Source: Gandjariella thermophila
GTDB taxonomy: Bacteria; Actinomycetota; Actinomycetes; Mycobacteriales; Pseudonocardiaceae
Length of the DNA: 64,000 nt
NCBI RefSeq assembly: GCF_005405885.1
Contig: NZ_BJFL01000004.1
Span: 248,001 to 312,000, forward strand
Direction: 5' to 3'
The notes beneath the pieces are model-generated. The model was given only the letters and a program-made list of their open reading frames with translations, had not been told where the DNA came from and did not search any database. The position numbers and the translations under genes were made by a program. This document shows positions 8,227 through 19,792 of this stretch, piece by piece (the stretch's first letter is position 1; every line of letters begins with the position of its first letter).

Positions 8227-9861
8227 ATGGTCGACGGCACGCCCACCGTCACCGAACTGCTGCTCGCCCGCACCGGGGACGAGCATCCCGGCCTGCGGTT
8301 CGAGGAGTCCACGTGGTCGTGGGCGGAGCACGTGGCCGCCTCCGCCGAGCGGGCCGCGCTGCTGCGCGCGCTGCGGTGTCCCGGGATCCCGTTCCACGTG
8401 GGCGTGCTGCTGGACAACGTGCCCGAGTTCTCCCTCCTGCTCGGCGCGGCGGCGCTGGCCGGGGCGGTGCTGGTCGGGCTGAACCCGACGCGGCGCGGCC
8501 CGGCCCTGGCCCGGGACGTGCGGCTGGCCGACTGCCAACTCGTGGTCACCGAGCGCCGGCACGCCCCGCTGCTCGACGGGCTGGACCTCGGCGCGGCGGT
8601 GTGGGACATCGACTCCCCCGCCTGGGCGGACGCGGTGGCCGCGCACACCGGCGCCCCGGCCGACGCGGTACCGGCTGGACCCGACGACCTGCTCATGCTG
8701 ATCTTCACGTCCGGCACCAGCGGCGACCCCAAGGCGGTGCGCTGCACCCACGGCAAGATCGCCTTCCCCGGCGTGATGCTGGCCGACCGGTTCGGACTGT
8801 CCACTGCGGACACCGTGTACGTGTCGATGCCGATGTTCCACTCCAACGCCATCATGGCCGGCTGGTCGGTGGGCCTGGCCGCCGGCACCACGATCGCGCT
8901 GCGCCGCCGGTTCTCCGCGTCCGCGTTCCTCGCCGACGTCCGCCGCTTCGGTGCCACGTACGCCAACTACGTGGGCCGGCCGCTGTCCTACCTGCTGGCC
9001 ACCCCGGAACGGCCGGACGACGCGGACAACCCGCTGCGCATCGTCTACGGCAACGAGGGCGCCGAGCGGGACATGACGCGGTTCGCCGAGCGGTTCGGCT
9101 GCCACGTGGTGGACGGGTTCGGCTCCACCGAGGGCGGGGTGGCCGTGCAGCGCACCCCGGACACCCCGCCGGGCGCGCTGGGCCGGCTCGCCGACGGCGT
9201 GGACATCCTGCACCCGGACACCGGCGAACCCTGCCCGCCCGCGCGGTTCGACGCCGACGGTCGCATCCTCAACGGCGAGGAGGCAGTCGGCGAGCTGGTG
9301 AACACCGCCGGCGCAGGCGCCTTCGCCGGCTACTACCGCGATCCGGACGCCGACGCCGCGCGGCTGCGCGGCGGCCGGTACTGGAGCGGGGACCTGGCCT
9401 ACCGCGACGAGGACGGGTTCTGCTACTTCGCCGGCCGTTCCGCGGACTGGTTGCGGGTGGACGGCGAGAACCTGGGTACCGCGCCGATCGAGCGGCTGCT
9501 GCTGCGCCACCCCGACGTGGCCGAGGTGGCCGTGTACGCGGTGCCGGACGTGACCGTGGGCGACCAGATCATGGCGGCCCTGGTGCTGCGCGACGGCGCG
9601 GCGTTCGACCCGGACGGCTTCGTCGCCTTCCTCGCCGCCCAACCCGACCTCGGCGCCAAGCAGCTCCCCCGCTACGTCCGGATCGCCACCGAGCTGCCCC
9701 GCACCTCCACCTACAAGGTGCTCAAACGCCAACTCGCCGCCGAACGCTGGAACTGCCCGGACCCGGTCTGGCACCGCGAGGGCCACGAGCGCGTGTTCCG
9801 CCGGCTCACCCCGGCCCGCGCTGCCGAACTCGAGGAGGCCGTGGCGGCTCATCCGGCCTGA
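8227..9861 (+). CDS. fadD17: Steroid side-chain acyl-CoA synthetase FadD17-like
   Basis: 544-aa ANL-superfamily adenylate-forming ligase. It has the phosphate loop IFTSGTSGDPKAVRCTHGK, the A5 motif GFGSTEGG, the A7 motif YWSGDLAYRDEDG and the C-terminal lysine region PRTSTYKVLKRQ. Third gene of the chsE4-chsE5-fadD17 operon, matching Rv3504-Rv3506. FadD17 activates shortened steroid side-chain acids (C5 side chain) as CoA thioesters. The 3' end overlaps the converging HAD pseudogene by 13 nt. Confidence 0.86.
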   Translation: MVDGTPTVTELLLARTGDEHPGLRFEESTWSWAEHVAASAERAALLRALRCPGIPFHVGVLLDNVPEFSLLLGAAALAGAVLVGLNPTRRGPALARDVRLADCQLVVTERRHAPLLDGLDLGAAVWDIDSPAWADAVAAHTGAPADAVPAGPDDLLMLIFTSGTSGDPKAVRCTHGKIAFPGVMLADRFGLSTADTVYVSMPMFHSNAIMAGWSVGLAAGTTIALRRRFSASAFLADVRRFGATYANYVGRPLSYLLATPERPDDADNPLRIVYGNEGAERDMTRFAERFGCHVVDGFGSTEGGVAVQRTPDTPPGALGRLADGVDILHPDTGEPCPPARFDADGRILNGEEAVGELVNTAGAGAFAGYYRDPDADAARLRGGRYWSGDLAYRDEDGFCYFAGRSADWLRVDGENLGTAPIERLLLRHPDVAEVAVYAVPDVTVGDQIMAALVLRDGAAFDPDGFVAFLAAQPDLGAKQLPRYVRIATELPRTSTYKVLKRQLAAERWNCPDPVWHREGHERVFRRLTPARAAELEEAVAAHPA

Positions 9862-10303
9862 CGGTCAGCCTCGGTCGCCGATGTCTTTGATCGGCCGATT
9901 CGGCGCAGCAGATCTCGGCATTCGTCGAGATCCCGCACCACATCGTGGGCACCGATGGTTTCCGCGGCAAGCTCGGCGAGAGTTGCACGGGCGCCCGGCA
10001 GTGCGCGCCCGACCCTCCTCATTTCCTCGCGGGCGTCGTCATATCCGCGGATCAGGGCGTCCGCGAGGCTCTCGATCCGCTGAGCGGTCGGTTCAATGCC
10101 GTTGATGCGCAGACGTTCGGCCATGATGTCGGATTCAGTGCGACCGGAGATCGACGCCAACTCTGCCAGCGGCTTGCCGGCTGCGGCCAGGAAGGCACGG
10201 TCGTAGATCGCCCGGCCGACCACCTGGTTTCGATCAGCGTGTGGTCGACATCCCACAGCACGATGAGCCGTGGGCTGGTAGGGGACGGCAGCGGAGCAGG
10301 CAT
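9849..10303 (-). pseudogene. HAD-superfamily hydrolase, frameshifted and truncated
   Basis: A normal HAD start with catalytic motif I (LIVLWDVDHTLIET; nucleophile and acid Asp) opens at 10303 but runs into a wrong frame about 30 codons later. The continuation (GRAIYDRAFLAAAG and a helical cap region) is in the adjacent frame, joined near 10220-10235. The C-terminus after the cap is short and lacks motifs II-IV, including the Asp-Asp metal site, so the protein should be dead even if the shift were a sequencing error. Probably a decaying phosphatase gene beside the sterol cluster. Confidence 0.7.
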
Positions 10304-10468
10304 GAGCGCAGTCTGTCACCAGGCGGCATCAACTCTCACGACCAGTGACTGGCCCTTCCGGAGCGTAGGGGCGAAGCATGGCCCCGGCTGGCTTTCGGCG
10401 AAGGTCAGAAGAGATCACATCCACACGGGCACGCTCGGGTCGGTTTCCGGCGGCGGACGGGGCGCCGA

Positions 10469-10840
10469 TCAGCCAGGCGGGAGTACGCAGAACTCGTTGT
10501 CTTCGGGGTCGGTGAGGACGACCCACGGGAGGTCCTGCTCACTGGAGACGACCCGCGCGCCCAGGCCCACCAGCCGGCGCACCTCGGCGTCCTGGTTGCC
10601 GTCCGTCGGCCGGAGGTCGAGGTGCAGCCGGTTCTTGCCGGGGGTCTTGCCCTCGGGGACGGGGTGGAAGAGCAGCGTCGGTCGGCCGTCCGTGGCGGCC
10701 TCGACGTACTCCTTGCCGCGGGCGTCCTGCCAACGCCGCACCACCTGGTAGTCGAGCGCCGCGCACCAGAACGCGGCAAGCGACTCGGCGTCGCGGCAGT
10801 CGACCACAACGGCGATGATCCGGCTGGCCACGAAGGACAC
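10469..10840 (-). CDS. VOC-family (glyoxalase/bleomycin-resistance-like) protein
   Basis: 123-aa single-domain VOC protein with two beta-alpha-beta-beta-beta modules: RIIAVVVDCRDAESLAAFWCAALDY at the N-terminus and HLDLRPTDG...VVLTDPEDNEFCVLPPG at the end. This subfamily is common in actinobacteria and has no assigned substrate. No obvious operon partner: the HAD relic lies 165 nt beyond its 3' end and cyp125 ends 76 nt upstream. Confidence 0.75.
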   Translation of the reverse strand: MSFVASRIIAVVVDCRDAESLAAFWCAALDYQVVRRWQDARGKEYVEAATDGRPTLLFHPVPEGKTPGKNRLHLDLRPTDGNQDAEVRRLVGLGARVVSSEQDLPWVVLTDPEDNEFCVLPPG

Positions 10841-10916
10841 CTACCGCATCGCCGGGCTCGGCCGCAACCGACCGCGGCGGGTCGGCGGTCGGTTGCGACG
10901 TGGCCGGCGAACGGCG

Positions 10917-12143
10917 TCAGGAGTACTGGACGCGGAACTCCTTGATGCCGTTGAGCCAGCCGGAGCGGAGCCGGCGGGGTTCGGCGACCTGGCGGATGTT
11001 CGGCATCTGGTCGGCCACCGCGTTGAAGATCAGCTCGATCTCCAGCTTGGCCAGGTTGGCGCCGATGCAGTAGTGCGCGCCGCTGCCGCCGAAGCCGAGG
11101 TGCGGGTTGGGGTCGCGGGTGATGTCGAACCGCTCGGGGTGGTCGAAGACCTCCTCGTCGAAGTTGGCCGAGCTGTAGAACAGGCCGAGCCGCTGGCCCT
11201 TCCTGATCCGCTGGCCGCCGAGTTCGGTGTCGGCCAGCGCGGTGCGCTGGAAGACCATCACCGGGGTGGCCCAGCGGACGATCTCGTCCGCGGTGGTGGC
11301 CGGGCGCTCGGCCTTGAACAGCTCCCACTGGTCGGGGTGGTCGACGAAGGCCTTCATGCCGTGGGTGATCGCGTTGCGGGTGGTCTCGTTGCCGGCGACG
11401 GCGAGCAGCAACACGAAGAAACCGAACTCGTCCGAGGAGAGCGCGTTGCCGTCCACGTCGGCCTGGATGAGCTTGGTGGCGATGTCGTCCATCGGGCAGC
11501 GCTTGCGCTCCTCGGCCATGTTCATCGAGTAGCCGAGCAGTTCCGCGGCGGCAGCGTCCGGCTCGACGTCGTACTCGGGGTCGTCGTACGCGATCATCTG
11601 GTTGGACCAGTGGAAGATCTTGTGCCGGTGTTCCTGCGGGACGCCGAGCAGCTCGGCGATGGCCTGCAGCGGCAGCTCGCAGGCCACGTCGGTGACGAAG
11701 TCGCCGCTGCCGTCGGCCAGCGCGGTGGCCACGATCCGCTCCGCCCGCTCCTGCAACGCGTCCCGGAGGCTGTTGATCGCACGCGGCGTGAAGCCCCGGG
11801 AGATGATGCCGCGCAGCTTGGTGTGCTGTGGCGGGTCGATGTTGAGCAGGATGTAGCGCTGCATCTCGATCCGGTCCCGGGTCATGTCCGGGCCGAACCG
11901 GATGATGGCGGTGTTCTCCCAGGTCGAGTAGACGTCGGTGTTCCGGGAGACCTCCTTGACGTCCGCGTGCCGAGTGACCACCCAGTACCCGTCGTCACCG
12001 AACCCGGCGATGTTGTGCGGCTGGGCGTTCCACCACACCGGGGCGGTCCGGCGCAGCTGGGCGAGTTCCTCGACGGGCAGCCGCTGCGCGTACATGTCGG
12101 GGTCGGTGAAGTCGAAGCCTTCCGGGATGCGGGGCGAAGCCAC
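10917..12143 (-). CDS. cyp125: Cytochrome P450 CYP125 (steroid C26/C27-monooxygenase)
   Basis: 408-aa P450 that should oxidise the terminal methyl of the sterol side chain to the carboxylic acid, the entry step of side-chain degradation. The I-helix motif is AGNETTRN, the K-helix is DEIVRW and the heme loop is FGGSGAHYCIGANLAK with Cys359 as thiolate ligand. The N-terminus PEGFDFTDPDMYAQRLP is characteristic of CYP125. The GTG start at 12143 is chosen because AGGAGG lies 6 nt upstream; a longer open frame to 12206 lacks a ribosome site. Divergent from fadA5 across a KstR-type box, as for Rv3545c/Rv3546. Confidence 0.92.
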   Translation of the reverse strand: MASPRIPEGFDFTDPDMYAQRLPVEELAQLRRTAPVWWNAQPHNIAGFGDDGYWVVTRHADVKEVSRNTDVYSTWENTAIIRFGPDMTRDRIEMQRYILLNIDPPQHTKLRGIISRGFTPRAINSLRDALQERAERIVATALADGSGDFVTDVACELPLQAIAELLGVPQEHRHKIFHWSNQMIAYDDPEYDVEPDAAAAELLGYSMNMAEERKRCPMDDIATKLIQADVDGNALSSDEFGFFVLLLAVAGNETTRNAITHGMKAFVDHPDQWELFKAERPATTADEIVRWATPVMVFQRTALADTELGGQRIRKGQRLGLFYSSANFDEEVFDHPERFDITRDPNPHLGFGGSGAHYCIGANLAKLEIELIFNAVADQMPNIRQVAEPRRLRSGWLNGIKEFRVQYS

Positions 12144-12198
12144 GGCTGCCTCCTGCACTCGTCGCTCGTCGGTGGGGTCGCAACGCGGACAACGACGA

Positions 12199-12212
12199 TG
12201 GAACACGTTCTT
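12199..12212. promoter_or_regulatory. KstR-type operator between cyp125 and fadA5
   Basis: TGGAACACGTTCTT matches TnnAACnnGTTnn with only the last base off. It is 56 nt upstream of the cyp125 GTG and probably represses both divergent genes. Confidence 0.72.
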
Positions 12213-12223
12213 ATTGGCATTGA

Positions 12224-13513
<1,290 letters not shown>

Positions 13514-13515
13514 AA

Positions 13516-13580
13516 CGCGTTCAGTGGGCTCATTGGGGATTCCGGAGTACCCGGAATCCCCAATGAGCCCGCTGAATGCG
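13516..13580. terminator. Bidirectional hairpin terminator between fadA5 and hsaB
   Basis: An inverted repeat of about 30 bp (arms 13516-13545 and 13551-13580) with only G-T wobble mismatches and a 5-nt loop AGTAC. It begins 3 nt after the fadA5 stop and ends 10 nt before the converging hsaB stop, so it can terminate both operons. No U-tract, as usual in high-GC actinomycetes. Confidence 0.88.
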
Positions 13581-13589
13581 GAACCGGGG

Positions 13590-14171
13590 TCAGATCCAGT
13601 CGCCGTGGCGGGACCAGCTCAGCAGCGTGTCCAGCAGCTCGTCGGCGCGCGGCGGGGCGGTGTCCTCCGGGGTCTCGGTGACCGTGTAGGCGCCGCGATA
13701 GAACAGCAGCGGCCGGCCCTCGGCCTGCGGGCCCAGCTCGACGACCCGACCGATCACCACGTCGTGGTCGCCGGCCTCGTGCACCGTCTCGATCACGCAG
13801 TCCACCCAGGTGAGCACTCCGGCCAGCACGGGGGCTCCGTTCGGCGACGGCGTCCAGGACAGGCCGGCGAACCGATCCGTGCCGGGCCGGCCGAACACCG
13901 CGGACACCTCGCGCTGGTCCTCGGCGAGTACGTTCACGCAGAAGTACCCGGCCCGGCGGATGCGGGCCCAGCTCGACGACGTCCTGCTGGGGCAGAACAG
14001 CACCAGCGGCGGGGACAGCGACAGCGAGGAGAAGGACTGGCAGGCGAACCCCACGGGCTCGCCACCGTCCACACTGGTCACCACGGTGACGCCGGTGCAG
14101 AAATGGCCCAGCACGGCGCGGAACGCCTGCTGGTCCACGGTGGTCGCAGAACCCTGCGGCACGTTGCTCAC
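13590..14171 (-). CDS. hsaB: Flavin reductase component HsaB
   Basis: 193-aa FMN/NADH flavin reductase supplying reduced flavin to HsaA. The family motifs TGVTVVTS near the N-terminus, PVGFACQSFSSLSLSPPLV and DHDVVIGRVVELG are present. The GTG start 4 nt after the hsaC stop gives a length close to M. tuberculosis HsaB (187 aa). Last gene of the hsaA-D-C-B operon. HsaAB hydroxylates 3-HSA to the catechol 3,4-DHSA. Confidence 0.9.
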   Translation of the reverse strand: MSNVPQGSATTVDQQAFRAVLGHFCTGVTVVTSVDGGEPVGFACQSFSSLSLSPPLVLFCPSRTSSSWARIRRAGYFCVNVLAEDQREVSAVFGRPGTDRFAGLSWTPSPNGAPVLAGVLTWVDCVIETVHEAGDHDVVIGRVVELGPQAEGRPLLFYRGAYTVTETPEDTAPPRADELLDTLLSWSRHGDWI

Positions 14172-14175
14172 CGCC

Positions 14176-15986
<1,811 letters not shown>

Positions 15987-17162
15987 TTACAGCCAGGCGT
16001 CGGTGACCCGTATGCCGAGTTCCGCCTGGCCGTACATGGCCAGCGTCTTCTCCGGGTCGTTGATGGCGTGTACCCGGCCGGCGTGCGCGTCCCGCCAGAA
16101 CCGCTGGATCGGGGTGCCCAGCCGCAGCGCGCGACCGCCGGCGCTCTCGAACAGCCGGTCGACCGCCTCGATCGCCGCGCCGGTGGCGCTGACCTGGTCC
16201 CGGCGCACCCGCATGCGCAGCGACATCGGGATCTTCTCGCCGGCGGTGGCCAGTTCCAGTTCCTCGGTGACGTTGCGCTCGATCATCGTCCAGGCCAGGT
16301 CGATCTTGCGGGCCGCCTCGGCGATGCGCACCTGGCCGAACACGTCGTCGGCGGCCTTGGCGCCGGTGGACGCGCGCACCCGCTCCCGGGTGTAGCTGAC
16401 GTAGGCGTCGTAGGCGCCCTGCGCCATGCCGATCACCGGGACCGCGATGGACGGGGCGAACACCGAGGCGAACGGCAGCTTGTACAGCGGGGCCGGGTTG
16501 ACCTCCTGGCCGGGGCAGACGCACCTGGCGGTGTCGGTGAAGCTGAGCGTGCGGTACTCCGGCACGAAAACGTCGTCCACGATGATGTCGTTGCTGCCGG
16601 TGCCGGCCAGGCCGACGGTGTGCCACACGTCGTCGATGGTGTAGTCGGCGATCGGCAGCAGGAAGGTGCGGAAATCCACCGGGTTGCCGTCCTCGCCGAG
16701 CACCAGCCCGCCGAGGAACGCCCAGGTGGCGTGCGCGCAGCCGGAGGAGAAGCTCCACCGGCCGCTGAAGGAGAACCCGCCGTCCACCGGCTTGGCCCGG
16801 CCCATCGGTGCGTACGACGAGGACACCCGCACGTCGGTGTCCTCACCCCACACCTCCTCCTGCGCCCGCGCGTCGAACAGGGCGAGCTGCCACGGGTGGA
16901 TGCCGAGCACCGAGGTCACCCAGCCGGTCGAGCCGCACACGCTGGCCACCAGCTTGACCACGGTGTAGAAGTCCACCGGGCTCGCCTCCATGCCGCCGTA
17001 CCGGCGCGGCTGCAGCATCGTGAACACGCCGAGTTCGGTCAGCGACTTCATCGACTCGTCGGGGACGTTGCGGGCGTCCTCGGTCTCCTGCGCCCGGTCA
17101 CGCAGGACGGGGAGCAGCTCCCGCACCCCGTCGATCACCTTCTGGGCGTCCTGCCCGCTCAT
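15987..17162 (-). CDS. hsaA: 3-HSA monooxygenase oxygenase component HsaA
   Basis: 391-aa flavin-dependent monooxygenase with the acyl-CoA-dehydrogenase fold, hydroxylating 3-HSA with FMNH2 from HsaB. Blocks FTMLQPRRYGGMEASPVDFY, GSTGWVTSVLGIHPWQLALF and GRWSFSSGCAHATWA are typical of HsaA. ATG 17162 is chosen because a GGGAG site is just upstream and the length equals the mycobacterial protein (394 aa). First gene of the hsaADCB operon, divergent from kshB through a three-box KstR region. Confidence 0.93.
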   Translation of the reverse strand: MSGQDAQKVIDGVRELLPVLRDRAQETEDARNVPDESMKSLTELGVFTMLQPRRYGGMEASPVDFYTVVKLVASVCGSTGWVTSVLGIHPWQLALFDARAQEEVWGEDTDVRVSSSYAPMGRAKPVDGGFSFSGRWSFSSGCAHATWAFLGGLVLGEDGNPVDFRTFLLPIADYTIDDVWHTVGLAGTGSNDIIVDDVFVPEYRTLSFTDTARCVCPGQEVNPAPLYKLPFASVFAPSIAVPVIGMAQGAYDAYVSYTRERVRASTGAKAADDVFGQVRIAEAARKIDLAWTMIERNVTEELELATAGEKIPMSLRMRVRRDQVSATGAAIEAVDRLFESAGGRALRLGTPIQRFWRDAHAGRVHAINDPEKTLAMYGQAELGIRVTDAWL

Positions 17163-17245
17163 CGCAAGCTCCCGTCGTCGCTCTGCTGACCCGGGCCGCG
17201 CGGAACGTGTTGCCGTCGCGCGGCTCCCCTCGGCGAGGTTGAGAC

Positions 17246-17259
17246 TAGAACACGTTCTC
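17246..17259. promoter_or_regulatory. KstR-type operator upstream of hsaA
   Basis: TAGAACACGTTCTC is one base from the full KstR consensus. It is 84 nt upstream of the hsaA ATG and probably controls the hsaADCB operon. Confidence 0.75.
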
Positions 17260-17371
17260 ATTATTGTCGATAGCCGCCCGCGGGGCCGGCGTCCGCCACG
17301 CCGCCGTGGCCGCCGTCCCGTCCCGGGTCTCGGCGCGGACGGCCGGCTCGACCCGGACAATCCCGGTAGTA

Positions 17372-17385
17372 TGAAACGTGTTCTC
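17372..17385. promoter_or_regulatory. KstR-type operator in the middle of the hsaA/kshB region
   Basis: TGAAACGTGTTCTC has outer T and AACnnGTT core with the last base off. It lies midway between the two divergent starts. Confidence 0.65.
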
Positions 17386-17426
17386 GCTTCTGTACCGGCC
17401 CGCACTAGCAGTTACCGGGGCAAAAC

Positions 17427-17440
17427 TATAACCTGTTTCA
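17427..17440. promoter_or_regulatory. Perfect KstR-type operator upstream of kshB
   Basis: TATAACCTGTTTCA matches TnnAACnnGTTnnA exactly and lies 53 nt before the kshB ATG. The surrounding 19 bases (17424-17442) recur identically upstream of kstD at 27482-27500. Confidence 0.82.
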
Positions 17441-17493
17441 GTATTGGGTACCGGACGGCGGCGCGCCCGACGTCGCGGAGGTGACGGTTCGAC

Positions 17494-18645
17494 ATGACCG
17501 ACGTGGTGTTCCACCGGTTGCGGGTGGCCGAGGTCATCGCGGAGACGGCCGAGGCACACTCGCTGGTCTTCGACCCGCCGCGTGGCCGCACCGAACCGCT
17601 GCCCTACCGGCCGGGGCAGTTTCTGACCCTGCGGATCCCCAGCGAGCGCTGCGGGTCGGTGGCGCGCGCCTACTCGCTGTCCAGCTCGCCGCACGTGGAC
17701 CCGCGGCTGCAGGTGACCGTGAAGCGGACGCCGGACGGCTACGCGTCCAACTGGATCTGCGACAACGTCACCGCGGGCACCGAGCTGGACGTGCTGGAGC
17801 CGGCCGGCGTGTTCACCCCGAGGTCGCTGGAGGAGAACCTGTTGCTCTTCGCGGCGGGCAGCGGTATCACGCCGATCATGTCGATCGTCAAGTCCTCGCT
17901 CACCGCCGGAAGCGGCCGGGTGGTGCTGATCTACGCGAACCGGGACGAGCGGTCCGTCATCTTCGCCGGCGAGCTGTCCCGGCTGGCCGAGGCGCACCCG
18001 GACCGGCTGGTGGTGGTGCACTGGCTGGAGTCCGTGCAGGGGCTGCCCACCGTGGCGGGCCTGCGCGGGCTGCTGCGGCCGTTCACCGACCACGAGGCGT
18101 TCATCTGCGGGCCCAAGCCGTTCATGTCCGCGGTGCGCACCGCGCTGCGCGAGGAGGGCGTTCCCCGGGAGCGCACCCACCTGGAGCGGTTCGCCTCGCT
18201 CGGCGGCAACCCGTTCGAGAGCGCCAGGCCCGCGGACGGCACCGCGACCACCGGCACCACGCCCGCGGCCACTCGCGCCGCGGAGAACGGGCATGCGGAC
18301 ACCGGCAGCGAGCCGGACGCGGCCGGGCCGGCGGCCACCGACCGCGCTGACGGCGCGGCGGTGGGTGGGCGGACCGCGACGGTCGAGGTCGAACTGGACG
18401 GCGAGCGGCACACCCTGCCCTGGCCGGAGGGCAAGCCGCTGCTGGACCTGATGCGGGAGCACGGGCTGGACGCGCCGTTCTCGTGCACCGAGGGAAGCTG
18501 CGGGGCATGCACGTGCCGGGTGACCGAAGGCGAGGTGCGCATGCGGCGCAACCAGGTACTGGAGGACGAGGACCTGGCCGAGGGCTACGTACTCGCATGC
18601 CAGGCGCTCCCGGTCACCGACGCGGTGCGCGTGGACTACGGCTGA
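17494..18645 (+). CDS. kshB: 3-ketosteroid 9-alpha-hydroxylase reductase KshB
   Basis: 383-aa class IA oxygenase reductase that passes electrons from NADH to the Rieske oxygenase KshA. In order: FAD domain (RAYSLSSSP, residues about 57-65), NAD domain (AAGSGITPIMSIVK; CGPKPFM), then plant-type [2Fe-2S] domain with Cys331, Cys336, Cys339 and Cys369. Between the NAD and Fe-S domains (about 237-292) is an Ala/Thr/Gly-rich linker, which appears longer than in mycobacterial KshB. Its KshA partner is not in the window. Location beside hsaA equals Rv3570c-Rv3571. Confidence 0.92.
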   Translation: MTDVVFHRLRVAEVIAETAEAHSLVFDPPRGRTEPLPYRPGQFLTLRIPSERCGSVARAYSLSSSPHVDPRLQVTVKRTPDGYASNWICDNVTAGTELDVLEPAGVFTPRSLEENLLLFAAGSGITPIMSIVKSSLTAGSGRVVLIYANRDERSVIFAGELSRLAEAHPDRLVVVHWLESVQGLPTVAGLRGLLRPFTDHEAFICGPKPFMSAVRTALREEGVPRERTHLERFASLGGNPFESARPADGTATTGTTPAATRAAENGHADTGSEPDAAGPAATDRADGAAVGGRTATVEVELDGERHTLPWPEGKPLLDLMREHGLDAPFSCTEGSCGACTCRVTEGEVRMRRNQVLEDEDLAEGYVLACQALPVTDAVRVDYG

Positions 18646-18655
18646 CCCCTCGGAC

Positions 18656-18669
18656 CGAAACAGGTTCTC
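18656..18669. promoter_or_regulatory. KstR-like operator downstream of kshB
   Basis: CGAAACAGGTTCTC keeps the AACnnGTT core but neither outer base. It lies 11 nt after the kshB stop and over 400 nt before the ferredoxin gene, so it may control the remnant/ferredoxin transcript or be non-functional. Confidence 0.45.
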
Positions 18670-18751
18670 GTAGGCGGGCGCCTTGCCGGCCGGACATCTT
18701 GTCGGCCGGAACTCACCACACTACTGTCTAGACACGTGTCCGATAGTGTGA

Positions 18752-19003
18752 CCACCGCGTCCGGACGGCTCCCCGTACGAGGTTGCCGGCATCGGCGGAA
18801 GCTGGTTCCGCTACGCCGGTGACTGGCGGTGGTGCTGGCAGCGGGACTTCTTCGACATGGGCAGCGCGGCCGCGCTGTTCGTGGAGATGCTCAGGGCTGG
18901 CGCGCTCTCCGCGGGGATGCGGCAGCGCATCGAGCAGGCCGCTTCGGGTGAAGCCCAGCCCGGGCACTACCGGCGCGGCGAGTCCCCGATCGAGATCTGG
19001 TAG
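18752..19003 (+). pseudogene. Orphan coding-like segment without a start (possible gene remnant)
   Basis: An open frame bounded by TGA at 18749 and TAG at 19001 reads GSPYEVAGIGGSWFRYAG and then MGSAAALFVEMLRAG, with aromatic-rich and amphipathic character unlike a random GC frame. There is no ATG/GTG until residue ~36, and that internal ATG has no clear ribosome site. It fills the 444-nt gap between kshB and the ferredoxin, behind a KstR-like box. Either a 5'-truncated gene or a short protein from the internal ATG (48 aa). I do not recognise the family. Confidence 0.35.
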
Positions 19004-19089
19004 CCGGCGCCGTCGGCGCGTTACCGTCCAACGTCGGTGGCGCCGGTGCGGCACCGGGCACGCGGTTCGAGTAGGTGCGGAGGCATGCG

Positions 19090-19281
19090 GTGAAGATCGA
19101 GGTCGACTACGACGCCTGCGAGGCGAACGGTGTCTGCGAGGCGGTGGCGCCCGAGGTGTTCCACGTGGACGACGAGGACAACCTGAACATCATCGCCGAC
19201 CCCACCCCGCAGACGGCCGACAAGGTGCGGCAGGCGGTGCAGTCCTGCCCCAAGGCGGCGCTGAGCCTGCGGGAGGACTAA
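19090..19281 (+). CDS. fdxD: 3Fe-4S-type ferredoxin (FdxD-like)
   Basis: 63-aa ferredoxin with the CxxxxxC...CP pattern (CEANGVC, then QSCPKAAL), so three Cys ligands and probably a [3Fe-4S] cluster of the P450-partner type. The GTG at 19090 follows GGAGG by 7 nt and gives MKIEVDYDACEANG. M. tuberculosis has a 63-aa ferredoxin (Rv3503c) next to hsd4A; here the ferredoxin stands after kshB instead. Likely electron donor to CYP125 or another steroid oxygenase (inference). Confidence 0.85.
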   Translation: MKIEVDYDACEANGVCEAVAPEVFHVDDEDNLNIIADPTPQTADKVRQAVQSCPKAALSLRED

Positions 19282-19792
19282 CCGGCCGCCTCCGGAGACC
19301 GGCTTTCGGCCGGCTGGCTTTCCGGCGGCCGGCCCTCCGACGCCGTGGGCGGGACGTGCGGCGTGCCGTCCCGCAGCACATGCCGCGCACGGCCCCGCTC
19401 GCCGTACGGTTCGACGTCCAGCAGCGCGCCGCACGAGGCCAGCGAGAAGTAACCCCTGGTCTCGCTCTCCACCTCGTGGCGGACGTCCATGTAGTGCTGC
19501 GGGAAGCCGGGGTCGAGCTGCAACTGCTTGAAGATCGCCGGTACGCCGTCGCCCTCATGATCCTCCGGATCCGCTGCGTGTAGACGGAGCTGGCGCCGCG
19601 CCACTCGTCGACGGCGATCTCCTCCACCGCCCGCTGGCCGTACCGCAGCCCGATCGCGGCGAACACCGAGCGGTCCAGCAGGTGCACGATCAGCGCGTAC
19701 TCGCGCACCAGCCGCACCAGCGCCGCCTTGGACAGGTCCTCGTACCGGAAGTCCGGGTCGAACTCGCCGGAGTAGTCGTCACGCTCGGGCAT
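19278..19792 (-). pseudogene. Conserved actinobacterial protein of unknown function, single frameshift
   Basis: The ORF from ATG 19792 (MPERDDYSGEFDPDFRYEDL) encodes about 76 sensible residues up to SSVYTQRIRR, then turns to Ser/Arg-rich nonsense. The neighbouring frame continues the protein (EGDGVPAIFKQLQLDPGFPQ, YMDVRHEVE, SCGALLDVEPYGE) to the stop at 19278. The join is near 19553-19566, consistent with a one-base indel, either real decay or a sequencing error. The start overlaps the LLM gene stop by 14 nt, so it is the third gene of a KstR-type operon. No function known to me. Confidence 0.7.
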
